The translations under genes and the position numbers were made by a program. Below, piece by piece: positions 1 to 11,646 of a stretch of DNA of 64,000 bases; the stretch's first letter is position 1, and each line of letters starts with the position of its first letter. A model generated the notes under the pieces. It searched no databases, was not told the origin of the DNA, and saw nothing but the letters and a program-made list of their open reading frames with translations. The DNA is from Acephala macrosclerotiorum (lineage: Eukaryota; Ascomycota; Leotiomycetes; Helotiales; Mollisiaceae). Where the stretch lies: NCBI GenBank assembly GCA_014904845.1, contig MU119256.1, forward strand, positions 214,416 to 278,415. The letters are read 5' to 3'.

Positions 1-2540
1 ATTTGATTAGTTTTTAAATTTTTTAATATTAATTTAATATTTAAAAATAATTAAAAAATTTTATAATATTAAAAAATCGAATTTTTTTTAATATAAATTT
101 CAAATAAAATATATATTTTTTAATTCTTTGATTTAAATTTAAAAACTAATTATAAAAATACGTTTATTAATATTTTATTTTTAATTTAAATTATATATTT
201 TGTAATATAATCTTAAAAAATTAATAGAAATTTAATCTCGTAAATTATAAACTTAATAATATTATTTATTATTTATATTACTCGTTTAATAATATTATTC
301 AATAAATGTTTATATAATAAATAAAATTTATATTTAAAAAAACTAAATAATATTTTAAATTATTCTTAGAAATCTTTTTCGAACTCGTTCGATTTATTAT
401 TATATTTAAAATAAACAATATTTTTTCTTATATTTCTTTTAATAATTTTACAAATTTTACGAATATAAAATTAAATTTTTTTTATATTTTTATTTTTCAA
501 AAATTTAATTTAAAAATATTTTATTATATCGTTTGTAATTATAAAAAAATATTAATTTTTTTTATAAAATTTAAATAATTTACTAGAAATATTATTATAT
601 AATTTTTTTTTTTTTTTAATAATTTTATTATTTATTTATTTTTTAAAAGTTTTTTTTTTTTATTTATTATATAAATTTTATATATTTTATATTTATAATA
701 TTAATCAATTTTCGAAATATATTATAATTAATATAATTAAAACGTCGATATATAAACTTTTATAAAAAATTTTTAGAATTTATTATTTCGAAAAATTTAA
801 TTAATAATTAAATTTTCGTTAATATATTTAAAGTAATATTCGTCGAATATATAATAATATTTTTAATATTTTAATATTAATTTAATATAAAAAAATTATT
901 TTTAAAAATTTTAAAAACTATAAATATTATTTTTTTATTTTTATTATTTATAATATTAATTATTTTTTTTTTTTAAATATAATTATTATTTTATTTTCTA
1001 TAAATTATAAAATAAAAATTAATTTTATTATTTTAAAATTTAATATATATTAAATTTTTTTAAATTTTAATTTTTTTTAAAAAATTATTTAAATTTAATT
1101 TTAATATTTAATCGCGTTTATAATAATATCGTTTATCGTAATAATTTAATTTACTATTTATTAACGTTTTAAATATATAAAATCAAATTATATATTATTG
1201 AAATATTTCAAAATATTAGAATTTAAAACAAATAATAAAATTTAAATTCGTTCAATTAATATTCGAAATAATAAAAATAATAAAAATAAAAATTATTTTT
1301 TATTAATATAAATTTTTATCTATCGAAAATAGTAAATAAAACTCTTATATAAACGCTCGATATATTTTTTAATTTTATTTTTAAATAGTAATCGAATAAA
1401 TACTATTATTATTAGTAAAAATATTATAAATATAATAAAATAAATAAAAAAAATTTTTATTTATTATATTTTATTTATAATTATTATATTTATTTTAATA
1501 ATAAATTTAATTATTATAGTTTTTATTTTTTATTAATTTTTTGATTTTTTCGTTTTATTTTATATTTAATTTTATAATATTTATAATATATATACTAATT
1601 ATATTAATTTAAATTAAATTTATTATAATTAATAAATTTATTATTATTATTATTATTTCGACGATTTTTAAATTTTATAAAACGAAATATTAATAATTTA
1701 AACTTTTTACAATTAAATTTTTTTTTTTACAATATTTATTATTATTATTATAATTATCGTAATTAATTTTTCGTTTTTTATTTTTAATTTATTTATTATT
1801 ACGAGATTATTTACGATTATATTATTATTTTTTTCTATGAATATAATTTATAATTATTAAAATTTCTTTTTTATTATAAATTTATAATATAATAATCGTT
1901 TTATTGAATATATATTCGATTTTTAATAAACGAAAAATATAATATTTCGTATTTTTGTAATTATTATTTTTAAAAATAATTATTATAATTCGATTTAAAA
2001 TTTTATTAGTAGTAATTAATCTTTCGATCGTTATAAACTAAAATTTATAAAACTCGAAACGATTTACGAATTTTTTAATTTTTTTAAAAATCTCGAATTT
2101 TTTTTATTTAAAATTCGTTTATTAAATAAATACTTAAATTAAATTAATAATTTTATCGTATTTTTTAAATTCGTTTTAAATTCTTTTGATATCTTCGAAA
2201 AAAACTAATAAAAAGATTTTATTTTATAGTTTGTCGTTTATACTATTTAAAATAATTTAAATAATTTTAATAGTCTTTTTTTCTCAAGTTGTAATTCGAT
2301 CGATTGACGCAAGAAAAACCGACTTTAATTCTTCGCTATTAACTAGTTTAATAGTATAAATACTGATAAAAGCGATTAAATAGAAGTTTTTGAATCGAAA
2401 ATAGTTGTCCCTTATAAGAATTTCAATCCTACCCCACTTGTAGACGTAGTAAAATACTGTAGAAATAAGTACTGTAGCACCGGTTGAAACTACTAAAATC
2501 GCCATAGCGAATAGGATTAATATTTTAAGGTAAAAAGATA
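1..2540. repeat. AT-rich block with RIP-like composition
   Basis: The block is almost entirely A and T. The few remaining C and G bases sit mostly in CpG (tcg, acg) or CpT/ApG contexts, while CpA and TpG are scarce and TpA is everywhere. That is the pattern left by RIP, which converts CpA to TpA in repeats. No coding frame, terminal repeat or transposon domain is readable. Composition changes sharply around 2280-2560, where normal gene DNA begins. Seen: base composition and dinucleotide context. Inferred: an old, heavily mutated transposon nest. Confidence 0.8.
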
Positions 2541-2559
2541 CGACGGTTTTAATGAGCAC
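2284..2559 (-). CDS. small hydrophobic reading frame at the edge of the AT-rich block (doubtful)
   Basis: A 91-codon frame with two hydrophobic stretches near its start (about residues 1-40) and a third in the middle. It lies exactly across the boundary between AT-rich DNA and normal DNA. I recognise no family. AT-rich DNA readily gives hydrophobic frames by chance (Ile, Phe, Leu and Tyr codons), so this is weak evidence for a gene. It might be the tail of a gene eroded by RIP. Confidence 0.12.
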   Translation of the reverse strand: MLIKTVVSFYLKILILFAMAILVVSTGATVLISTVFYYVYKWGRIEILIRDNYFRFKNFYLIAFISIYTIKLVNSEELKSVFLASIDRITT

Positions 2560-2649
2560 CTTCCGGGCTCATAACCTGTCAATTTGAGTGATATATTCGA
2601 TGGACTTGATAGTCTAGTTGGATTGATTAAGGTGGTAAGATCTAGCTAG

Positions 2650-3792
2650 GTGCGGGGACATTATATCCATTGCAGTGCTTACTCAGCACTAAAACCACTC
2701 GAAAGTCTAACACACCTCGCCCTCCTCGCCGTCCGCAATGGCCACCACGTAATCGCCACCTCCCGTAACCCCTCTTCAACCCCCAACCTCGTCTCCCAAG
2801 TTCTCTCTCTCGGCGGAAGATGGCTCACGCTAGACGTTACAAGTCCAGAGAGTGTTTTGAAAGAGAAAGTTGAGGAAGCGATGCGGGAGTGGGGTAGAAT
2901 TGATGTTTTGGTTAATAATGCTGGGTATGCGATGTTGGGGGCTGCGGAGTGTTTTAGGTTCGTCTTCCCCTCTTTTTCTCATCACTTATTCTAGCTCCCT
3001 CGCTTCGATTGGATCAAGGGTGGCGAGAGGACAGACTCTCAGAGGAGAATTGGCTAATAGGACTAAAGCGACAAAGAAGTTCGAGCCCAAATGGAAACCA
3101 ATTTCTTCGGCCCCGTCACCCTAACCCGCCTCCTCATCCCCCACATGCGGTCCCGCCGGAGCGGAACAATCGTCCAAATATCTTCAACCACAGGAATCGA
3201 AGCCCGCGCTTCCCGCTCACTTTACTCCGCGTCAAAATTCGCCCTCGAAGGCTTTTCCGAAGCGCTTTATAATGAAATGAAACCGTTTGGTGTGAGGGTT
3301 TTTCTTGTGGAGCCGGGGGCGTTTAATAGTGAGTTTGCGGATAAGGTGAAAAAGCATGAGATGGTGATGCCGGATGATTATAAGGGAAGTGTGGTGGAGG
3401 AGGTTATTAGGGTTGTTGATGAGTGAGTGAATCCCTGTTTGATCTGGAGTTGGGGGGGCCTTTGTCTGTTTGATGTTGGAGCTGGGGTGCTACTGGCCCA
3501 ATCTCTTCTTTCTCCGTGCTTCGTAAGTTTTTGTGTTTTGAGCAAACGGCTGATCCGTCATAGGATGAAAGGAGAAAATACGAGAAACGATGTCAGAAAA
3601 GGAGTGAAGGCGATTTGGGATGTGGTTACCAAGACGGGGTTGGCGGAAGGTATGGAAGAGGGGTTTTTAAGGTTGCCGTTGGGTGTTGATGCGGCGGAAC
3701 GCTGGGAGGTGGTGGGTGAGCTGAGGAAGAGGACTTGGGTGGGGACGAGGAGGATTTGGGAGAGTTGTGAGTTGGATAAGGGGGGAAAGTGA
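2650..3792 (+). pseudogene. short-chain dehydrogenase/reductase, 5' end missing or damaged
   Basis: Three exons fit by phase: 2650-2957, 3069-3422 and 3564-3792, with introns of 111 and 141 bases. The visible protein has the SDR features after beta-1: RNGHHVIATSRNP, LDVTSP, the NNAGYAMLG motif, MxTNFFG, ISSTTG, and the YSASK catalytic Tyr-Lys pair, followed by a C-terminal region usual for this fungal SDR group. The glycine-rich TGxxxGxG cofactor loop that must precede RNGHH is absent. The bases upstream of about 2690 do not encode it in any frame, and the gene begins only about 100 bases from the AT-rich block. Either a first exon was lost when the flanking repeat region formed, or the start is mutated. 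The substrate cannot be told. The rest of the frame is clean, so the loss may be recent. Confidence 0.6.
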
Positions 3793-4053
3793 GGGAGGAT
3801 TCACTAAACGGTGGAGAAGTGCAATCAGAGACGGATGATGAATCAGATGTCAACAGACTTGGCCTCTTGATCGACGTCGAGAGATTATTGAAATGTATCT
3901 ATTATAGCTACTTATGAACCTAATTCATAGACATCCACTTACCAGCTGATTCTGTTACCCGCAACTCGCGTTCGCTCTATCACCCTCGCAGTATCGCCAT
4001 CCCGGTCTTCCACAAGCAATCACATGCGTAAAGAGAACAAACAAGTTATTGAC

Positions 4054-4696
4054 ATGAAGTTCCTTAATCTCATTACTACTATCCCAGCCTTCATCACCTC
4101 GGCATTCTGCATTCCTACTAACATTAAAGTACCACACTTACTTGAACATTCACAAAACGGTATCTTATCTGTCCGCCAAAGTGGTTACTGGACCATATGG
4201 CCAGATATCCACTATTCGCCCAGCTACGGCCCACCATACTGCTACAACAATTATCCTGAGGAGACAAATCAATGCATACTCACTAACCGTATGACGGAGG
4301 GTGACCCACAGTGGACTGAGCTCCATTTGTTTAACAGCAATGTATGTCCCCTCCCCCTTCTCCCCACTCTCCCGTCCTGCCCCCGTTCCGCCCATTTTCC
4401 TTTTGCGAAATTCAGACGAAAGAGACAGGAAACGCATGCTCCCAAATCGGACCGACATTTAAGTGCATTCCCATCGGCGGGAACTCTACGGTGTCCAACC
4501 GGGCCGGGAATGGAACATCGACACTGAACCACCATACGTGATGGTCTTCGAAGAGATTCTCGGTGGCTCTAAACTCAGTTGGGCGCACTCGAATCAGTGG
4601 TGGGAGTCATATAACTTTGATAAGACGTATTGCTATAATACTGTTGGGAATAAGGAGTTGTTGCCTGTTTGTCAGATGGATTGGACTTGTCGTTAA
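4054..4696 (+). pseudogene. small secreted protein with a reading-frame break
   Basis: The frame starts at MKFLNLITTIPAFITSAFC, a clear signal peptide, and continues as a Trp/Tyr-rich mature part containing YWTIWPDIHYSPSYGPPYCY. Exon 1 ends at 4341 (donor gtatgt); an acceptor at 4415 (ttcag) opens exon 2 in phase with TKETGNACSQIG and KCIPIGG. That frame then stops at about 4541. The overlapping frame continues without stops to 4696, with LSWAHSNQWWESYNFDKTYC and a final VCQMDWTCR, resembling exon 1 in Trp/Tyr/Cys content. A one-base shift between about 4480 and 4510 would join them. No known domain. It could be an extracellular or effector-like protein; that is inference from size, signal peptide and cysteines only. 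The break may be a real mutation or a sequencing error. Confidence 0.5.
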
Positions 4697-6036
4697 GCCG
4701 TGTTGGGAAGGAGGGGTAAATGGTGGACGAGGGGGGAAACAGAATAGCAAAGATGATGGAAGTTCCAATCTATACCATTCGAAAGTATAAAAATGTATAA
4801 TAGGTGAACATTGGTAAGAAATCTTGTCAACTGCAATCACGCCGCTTCGGGAAAAACAAATCCTATCTCAAGGAGGAGAGAATACTTCAAGCAAAGCAAA
4901 GAGCAAGAACCAAAAAGGAAATCATCGCAACCATTCTGTTCACAAAACTGAGCAGTTGATTATGTTCAACCAAGTGACGAGGTTGAAATATGCCCATTTG
5001 AGCGGACGCGGACATCCGAATCATTGGGAGTCCTAATACCAGCAACCTGTACGAAATCGAGATCGCAGCGCCGAGAAGAACAAAATCTATCGATAGAGTT
5101 TGCAAGAAGAGGTTGGAAAGCCATTAGAGTTCCAGTGGCGGACAGGTGATGCGTGAAAAGGTCCCTTAAATTTGCTCGAGAATTGCGGACCGACTCGGCA
5201 TTACACCTCAACTCTGTCGTCAACTTTGCACTTGCCATTAGAAGAAACAATTCCAGGCATGAGACTCGACATCCAAATCAGCTGCCATACTTTCTCGGTC
5301 TCCGAATTTGAACACTGTCACTCATCTCGATTCTTCGTACGTACTCGATGCCCAACCCCGCAATCGCGATCGAAACGTGGAGGAAGGACCTTCTTCGTCA
5401 GGAAAAATGAACCAGTTGCCATTTGTAACTGCAGCTTCTCCTCGTCTCAACCGACCATCGTGATGCATACAACGCACACCATGCATATGAAATTTGTAAA
5501 AAGAATCTTCCCAATGCATCAGATGAGGAATGTAAACGAAGACATAAGATCCCGGACACGTGACCGGGACTTTCAATCTCGGACCGCTATCTCATAGCGT
5601 TCCCGCCATCACACAGCCTTCGTATTCAGCTGATTTCTGTTTTGTACCTTGCCTCATATCACACTCCAAGAATCTGTTTTTAGAGTGGCTGGACCCCTAA
5701 TTTGCGCTTCTATTGGTTCAAGTCGTCACCGCAAAGCCCAACATTACTAGATGTAGTGAAAAGGCATGAAACGGTAGTTGATTAAGCCCTGGGCTGTGGA
5801 GACGCTCGGATTCCGGACCCAGCCTTTGTTTCCTTTGAACACAATGTCGCGTAAAGGGGAGATACGGCGGTGAGTGGTATATATGGCACCTGTCCCAGCG
5901 GGAAAGTTGAGTAGTATCCCACAGTCCAATTCCGATATTACCTCCTTGAATCGATTTCGTTTTCTCTCAAGCCAGCAATCGAAGTCGCCCAACCCTCAAT
6001 ACTGGCATCTGATATCTCCCTTCGTCGTATCTCATA
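4697..6036. other. intergenic, no gene recognised
   Basis: Several short frames overlap here on both strands (longest about 141 codons at 5172-5597), but none shows a domain, signal peptide, splice pattern or amino-acid composition that sets it apart from chance. The last few hundred bases are the promoter side of the dehydratase gene that starts at 6037. Confidence 0.5.
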
Positions 6037-7209
6037 ATGTCGGAACATCCATGGAGTCGCACACCGCTGATAGAGTCTGAGCCGTTGTCGAAGATCGCTG
6101 GATGGTATGTCTTTCCAATCTCCCACATCATGCATCCCTAACACCGTCGCAGTAGAATATTCCTCAAGCTTGAAAACTTCCAGCCTTCAGGATCCTTCAA
6201 ATACCGAGGTATCAGTAACCTGATGCAAAGCGCAACACATGGGAAGCCCTCATCAGAACTCACCAACCTCCACTACTACTGCTCATCTGGTGGAAATGCT
6301 GGAATCGCATGTGCCACAGCAGCAAAGTCGTGGGGCTACCCCGCAACAGTCGTCGTACCCACCGCCACATCTCCTTTTATGGTAGCAAAGCTCCAAGCTC
6401 TAGGAGCAGACGTTCATCGGGTCGGTGCCTCTTGGGTTGACGCCGATCGACATCTGAGGGAAAACTTGCTGTCTAAGAACCCCAATGGATTCTACGTCCC
6501 TCCTTTCGACAATCCAATTATCTGGGAAGGCGCTTCATCGATGCTAGAAGAGGTCTATGAACAGATGCCTGACGATGGAACGTTCGATGGTGTTGTCTGC
6601 AGCGTTGGGGGCGGTAGCTTGCTGACCGGTATCATGATGGCCATGGAGAGACATCCTCGCAAAGATTGGAAGATCCCACGAGTCCTAGCTGTCGAGACCC
6701 AAGGAGCAGACAGCTTGAATGCGAGTCTGAGAGGGAACAAGCACATCGCTTTGCCTAAGATCACCAGCATAGCAACATCCTTGGGAGTTGTCCGGGTTGC
6801 ATCGAGGGCTTACGAGCTCGCACAGCTTCCGAATGTCGACAGTTTTGTGCTGAGCGACGCAGAGGCCGCGATGGCAGCAGTCAAGTTTGCCGAGGGCGAA
6901 GACATGCTTGTCGAGATCTCTTGTGGTGCTAGCCTAGCGACAGTGTACAATGGCGCTCTGAGAAACTCAATGGGTCGGAACTTGAGCAATGAGGAGTGGC
7001 GCGAGAAGAAGATCGTGGTGGCCGTTTGTGGTGGGAGCGACGTGACGACGAGGCTACTAGACGATTATCGCGAGAGATTTTCTGCGTCAGTACCTTGGGC
7101 GAGTGGCAGACGCGAGTTTTTTCCTGAGATTCCTGCGAGTCCAAGTCGGCCAATCGGTATCATAGCGAGGACTCCAGCAAGGCGGCCGACGATATCGATA
7201 TGCGTATGA
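6037..7209 (+). CDS. catabolic L-serine/L-threonine dehydratase (PLP fold II)
   Basis: Two exons, 6037-6104 and 6153-7209, with a 48-base intron (gtatgt...cgcag), give 374 residues, close to yeast Cha1 (360). The ATG at 6037 starts MSEHPWSRTPLIESEPLS; the codon split by the intron becomes Cys, giving AGCRIFLKLENFQPSGSFKY. The PLP-binding lysine is K39 of PSGSFK. A start at 6223 would lose it, so the upstream exon is required. SSGGNAG (about residues 67-73) and the VGGGS phosphate loop are intact. The enzyme deaminates serine and threonine to pyruvate or 2-oxobutyrate plus ammonia. The C-terminus beyond GGSDVTTRLL is about 30 residues of low similarity to the family as I know it. A Zn2Cys6 regulator lies convergently downstream. 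Confidence 0.88.
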
Positions 7210-7640
7210 AAGAGTAATGTTTAATAAAAAGCGAGAATCCTTGAATATGCTCTTTTTCGTTCATGATCTGTGACTGAACGTTCGATATGCTAATGATGAA
7301 CCCGGCGGTCGCTCCTCAACGTGGTGGGCTTAGTTTGAGCGCTTCGAACTCCTAAAAAGGGTGAGGGTGATCGTCCGCCCTGGCCTGGAACTAGCAATGC
7401 AAGAATGAATGCCCTTTTTTGCGACTTGCAACAAAACCTGAACGCACTCTATTTGGAGTAGATCATTGGCTGTGAAGGGCGCTAAGCATACATGGTGTTT
7501 GCCCTCTCGGGATTTGATGCTGTCGGCGAATCACTTTCGCGGTCAGACGCCGGCTTTGCCCCTTCTCACCCGCGAGTATGTGCTACTGACGGCATATTTC
7601 TGATTTTGAATGCGGACAATGACATTGTGCATAGCTACGT
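7210..7640. other. 3' intergenic spacer between convergent genes
   Basis: Spacer between the dehydratase (plus) and the Zn2Cys6 regulator (minus). AATAAA-like sequence occurs just after the dehydratase stop (tttaataaaaa near 7218-7229). Nothing else is recognisable. Confidence 0.5.
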
Positions 7641-10197
7641 TCAAGGACCTTCGTTATAGAAATAAGTAGACCCTGGTGCGCCAAACAACGTCCAGTCATC
7701 GATTGTGAACGCCCAATCTTCCGGAAGCTGGTCGAACATCGAGAGGTCCATACCTTCCAAGCTGTCGAATCCAAGGTTGTTGTTCATCTGAAGGTTCATA
7801 GTCTCAGTGCTGATTGGCGTCTCGAAAGTTCCTGTGGCTGGCCTCTGAGCTGTATCGGGGACTGCAGTGGCGAGTTCGGGTTGACCGTTCTTCTCTGGAG
7901 TTATCGAGGTGTCGACGTGCAGGCGGGGTCTCTTGTTCGGCGATGCAGACATCGAAGCATAGTCAAATACCTTCCACATCAGTGTGGCGTCGTCTTCTGC
8001 CAAACCAACTCTTTCAGTTTCTACTGCTGGAAGGATACCATCGTAATCGTCCTGGGAATAATAAAGAGTGTGGCGATGGCGTAGGCGGGCCGCGAGCTCT
8101 TCGACCACTCCAAGCAGCTCATGAATGCTGTCCCAATATTGCGATAATTTTCGCAAGAATCGTATAGCGTTCCGAAAGCTTAGTCTGGCTGCTGCTGCAA
8201 CATCCGCATGTTTGGAAAGCGTATGCTCAAGCTGTATCGTGGCCGCGATTGCCGTCAGATACCCAATGAATGGGTCGTACAACATCATGCCGGCTTCATC
8301 CATCTCATCTAGGAATCTGATGATCCATCGCGAATGGATGAGTGAACTTTTGTAGGACTTCTGCAGAAAACTAGGAGGCACTTTTCGAATGACATGCTTC
8401 AACTTAATGAACATGATAAAAGGATGATGTCTGTAACCGATCAGTGGATTTTCGTCCTCGTTCTAGCTAGCCGTAATACGTACATGCAACATTGTATGGA
8501 CATGTAGGTCAGTTGGAAGCACAGCCATGACGCAAAATACGGGCGAAGAAGAGGTTCATGAATCGCGCGACGCGGAAAGTTGACCTCGCGATATCGATGA
8601 GTTGAGAATTCTAGAAGTACCTGTTAGTCTGGGACAATGAAGGGATCTCGGGTAGGGGCGCTCCTACCAGGCTCGAAATCGGCAAATCTGTACTCTATTG
8701 TAGCAAGTTCTGAACCAGGATGCCACGGTGGAGTCGTACTCTTGCTCGTAGTACCAAAGACATAGCGAATGGCATCGTCCCACATCGTATACACACCAAT
8801 GATGAGCGCCGCAATGTCCTGATCTTCGTCCGAGTGCTCGATAGCTGATCGACCGTTGGTACTGACAATTGAGGTCGCAGCCTTGAGCGACCTTTCTTTT
8901 TCGGATGTAGGCTTGCGTAGTAGAAAGTCTCTGTATGTCAACACAGGTGACACTGCTCGAGTGATGCTGAAAGTCCGGTCTAACATGAACAACGTCCAAG
9001 TGCAGCGCACAGCTTCTTCAGATCCAGTCTTTGTTCCATCGTCACTATCGATTAACAGGTATCCAGCCGACTGAGCAATTCGGATGCCCAAGGCGACTTG
9101 AGTGTGGGCTCTTTGAACGCGTCCATCGGCAAAATCAACCTGTGCCAGCAAGCAGAGCCCTTGAAGGTAATGCAAGCCAGTACGGCCTTCTCCATACATA
9201 TGAAGAAGATCTTGCCACGATTTTCCTGTCAAAGATTGGATCCAAGATTTTGACTTCTCTCGGTCTGCCCAGAATGGATGAGAGGAGCAACGGATGCTGA
9301 GCGCTAGCATGGGATCCAGTACAATTGGACTGAGGGGTCGGTGGGCGCCAATCAGAGATTTCTGACACAAAAGACTATGTGTCAGAATGCTGGAGTCAGC
9401 ATATTGCAAATATTTCGAGCAGAATGTCCCAGGTACGCTGAGACATTCAGGTCTCAAGAATCTCCGTAGGGGATGAAGGTCTACGAGCATCTCTCTAAGA
9501 TGACCAACTTACCTATATGGTTGACCATGGAAACACTTGAAATATGTCATGATCCCATCCTCTACTACGGCGGGAGGTAATGTCTCTGCTCCAGACAGAC
9601 TCCGAAGGCCAGTCTCCTGCCTGTTTGAAACATTTGGAACGGAAGCGGGCATGTTCTGCCGAGCTCCAAATTCGTCGGAGAAAGTCCCAGGCACGACGGG
9701 TGGCTGAAATCTATTCGGCGCATTTCCAGAAGCAGAAGGATGAGCGGGGGCGGAAGTAGTCCCTGGCGGACCTCTTCTAGAGGAGGGTAAGCACATGATC
9801 ATATGCCTTCTCTATACCACTCACTGGACAGAAGCCGCAAGCTCTTCTAGCTTTTGCTCTATAGATCCGAATCTCCTCGATACCTTGGGATATTAGTGAC
9901 TTCACTTCTCTAACACGTTGATACGCCTCACCTCGTCTTCGTTTGGAGCAACTCCGTTTTCCGCATCGAGCCTCGGACGCTTGCGGGAAGGGGCTTCCAT
10001 CGCCTCATAACTGCAAGCTTGATCCAGTCTCTTACAAATCGAGCACTGCGGCTTCTCGCCCGGGCATTTCGACTTCTTCCGCCTGGGATTGTCAGTGTTA
10101 CGGTCGTACATTCGGAGGGGCGGGGCGGAACTCACCGGCAGTTTACACACGCCTGTCGTGTCCTTCTGATGGGATCAGGTCCCTGATCAAAAGCCAT
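7641..10197 (-). CDS. Zn2Cys6 transcription factor with fungal-specific middle domain
   Basis: Exons by phase, in transcription order: 10197-10136, 10082-9932, 9883-9825, 9776-9513, 9437-8668, 8610-8484, 8430-7641, about 740 residues. The zinc cluster is complete: C17, C20, C27, C34, C37 and C44 in QACVNCRRKKSKC...CSICKRLDQAC. It is followed by a basic segment (SRKRPRL) and a short heptad-like helix (IEQKLEELA) suited to dimerisation. The middle part matches the Fungal_trans domain by feel: LHYLQGLCLLAQVDFADGR, RIAQSAGYL, WTLFMLDRTFS. The last exons carry HRYREVNFP and RPYFASWLCFQL. The boundary near 9438-9512 is the least certain; a 75-base intron restores QPYS. It acts in the nucleus on CGG-type sites. 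It may regulate the adjacent dehydratase, as Cha4 does CHA1 in yeast, but that is inference from position only. Confidence 0.85.
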
Positions 10198-10761
10198 ACT
10201 GTCACCGTCCCAGTATAAGTTCTTGCTTTTGAATGTCCGACATGTTTGGGGAGAAGATGATGGTAATGTGAGTCCGTTTCGTGAAATGGGATTATGAGTT
10301 TTTGGCGCTAGTCTAGGACGGTGTAAGCGCTCCCCGCAGAACCCTGGAGTGGGAGAAGGGTAGACGAGCACGTGCTTCTAGACAACGCCTTCCTTTTGAT
10401 TCTTTCCAAGTTATTACGGTCTCATTCTCTACTGTAGAACGGGATTTCTTGGGAATTCGAGTGAAATCAAAGGTTCGGGTTGTTAGGCTTCACGTCAACT
10501 ATATATTTCAACCTTCCAGTCTGTCTTGAACATTATTACAGGCTGGGCTGGGCTGTGGCACGATGCCTACCACATCTAGTGAACTGGCATGATTTGGCAA
10601 ATAATACTTTGCTCAGAGAAGCGTGCTCAAGAAAGTCTGGCCAGGAAAAGAACGCTGGACCTTTCTTTTCACCATCACTCCTTTCCTCGAAACAGCGGCG
10701 CCATACAAAGGTTAGACAGACATCAAATAATACAATCCTATGTTCATCATATCGGTCCATA
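10198..10761. other. promoter of the Zn2Cys6 gene and 3' flank of the SDR
   Basis: No reading frame of interest. The bases next to 10197 are the upstream region of the zinc-cluster gene, and the part near 10700 is the 3' flank of the minus-strand SDR. I see no clear regulatory repeat. Confidence 0.4.
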
Positions 10762-11646
10762 CTAATAAGTAGCTGGCAACTCCCCCAACCTCCCCCCATC
10801 CGGCACAACGATACACCCATCCAAATAAGCACCACCCCTACTCATCAAATAAATCGCCGTGCCCGCCATATCCTCCTCCTTCCCACTCCTCTCCAACGGC
10901 GTAATCTTCCTATCCAACCCCCCCTCCTTCGTCGGATCACCTCCCTTAAACGCAGCCTGTTCAGCCGTCATCTCACTCGGAAACATTCCCGGCGCAATAC
11001 CATTGACTCGAATTTTATAATCCGAAAAGTAGGTTGCGAGCATTTTGACCAAATGGTTGGTGCCGGCTTTGGATGCGGAGTAGGATACGCCTGCTGCGAT
11101 GGCGCGGGAGAATCCGGCGATGGAGGAGGTTACTATTATGTTTGATTTCTGCTCGACATTGCCGCGTTTGTTCCCTTCGTCGAGGAGCTCAAGGAAGGCG
11201 AGAGTCGTGTAGAAAACTCCTGAAACGTTGACGTGGAATGCTTGAGTGAAGTCTTCAATACTCGGTTCCCACATCGCGTCTTTGAATTCCTTGACTGTTG
11301 GTTTACGATCTTTCGGCAAGGAAGTCTTAGAGATATCGACGCCAATGATACCGCTATTGGCGAAGAGGACGTTGATAAATCCTTGCTCTTTTTGGATCCG
11401 CTCAGCTACGGAGGAGAGAGAGAATTTGGAAGTTACGTCTCCAACGATGGGGATTATAGTTCCGTTGATGCCTTGGGAGGCGGCTTTCTTGAGGGTTTCT
11501 TCGCGGCGGCCGATGATGTAGACTGCTTTTGCTCCGTTAGCGTCTAGGGCTTTGGCGACGTAGAGACCGAGGCCGCTTCCTCCGCCGGTGATCACGGCGA
11601 CCATGCCTTTCACTCCGAAAAGGTTGTTGATATCGAGGTTGGACAT
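10762..11646 (-). CDS. short-chain dehydrogenase/reductase, intact, single exon
   Basis: 294 residues, typical SDR length, no intron. The cofactor loop is TGGGSGLG (residues 20-27), with arginines following beta-2 (IIGRREE), which suggests NADP(H). D70 sits in VGDVTS. The usual NNAG is ANSG at 96-99. Catalytic residues are N140 (NVSG), S174 or S175 (VTSSIAG), Y189 and K193 (YSASK). After the active site come RVNGIAPG and the family C-terminus VVPDGG. The predicted product is a soluble NAD(P)-dependent oxidoreductase; the substrate is not readable. Head-to-tail with the zinc-cluster gene on the same strand, about 560 bases apart, so not obviously co-transcribed. Confidence 0.9.
   Translation of the reverse strand: MSNLDINNLFGVKGMVAVITGGGSGLGLYVAKALDANGAKAVYIIGRREETLKKAASQGINGTIIPIVGDVTSKFSLSSVAERIQKEQGFINVLFANSGIIGVDISKTSLPKDRKPTVKEFKDAMWEPSIEDFTQAFHVNVSGVFYTTLAFLELLDEGNKRGNVEQKSNIIVTSSIAGFSRAIAAGVSYSASKAGTNHLVKMLATYFSDYKIRVNGIAPGMFPSEMTAEQAAFKGGDPTKEGGLDRKITPLERSGKEEDMAGTAIYLMSRGGAYLDGCIVVPDGGRLGELPATY

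Noticed and set aside
5172..5597. 141-codon plus-strand frame
   Set aside because: No domain or signal; overlaps other random frames; composition not coding-like.
10480..11145. 221-codon plus frame over the SDR gene
   Set aside because: Shadow of the minus-strand SDR.
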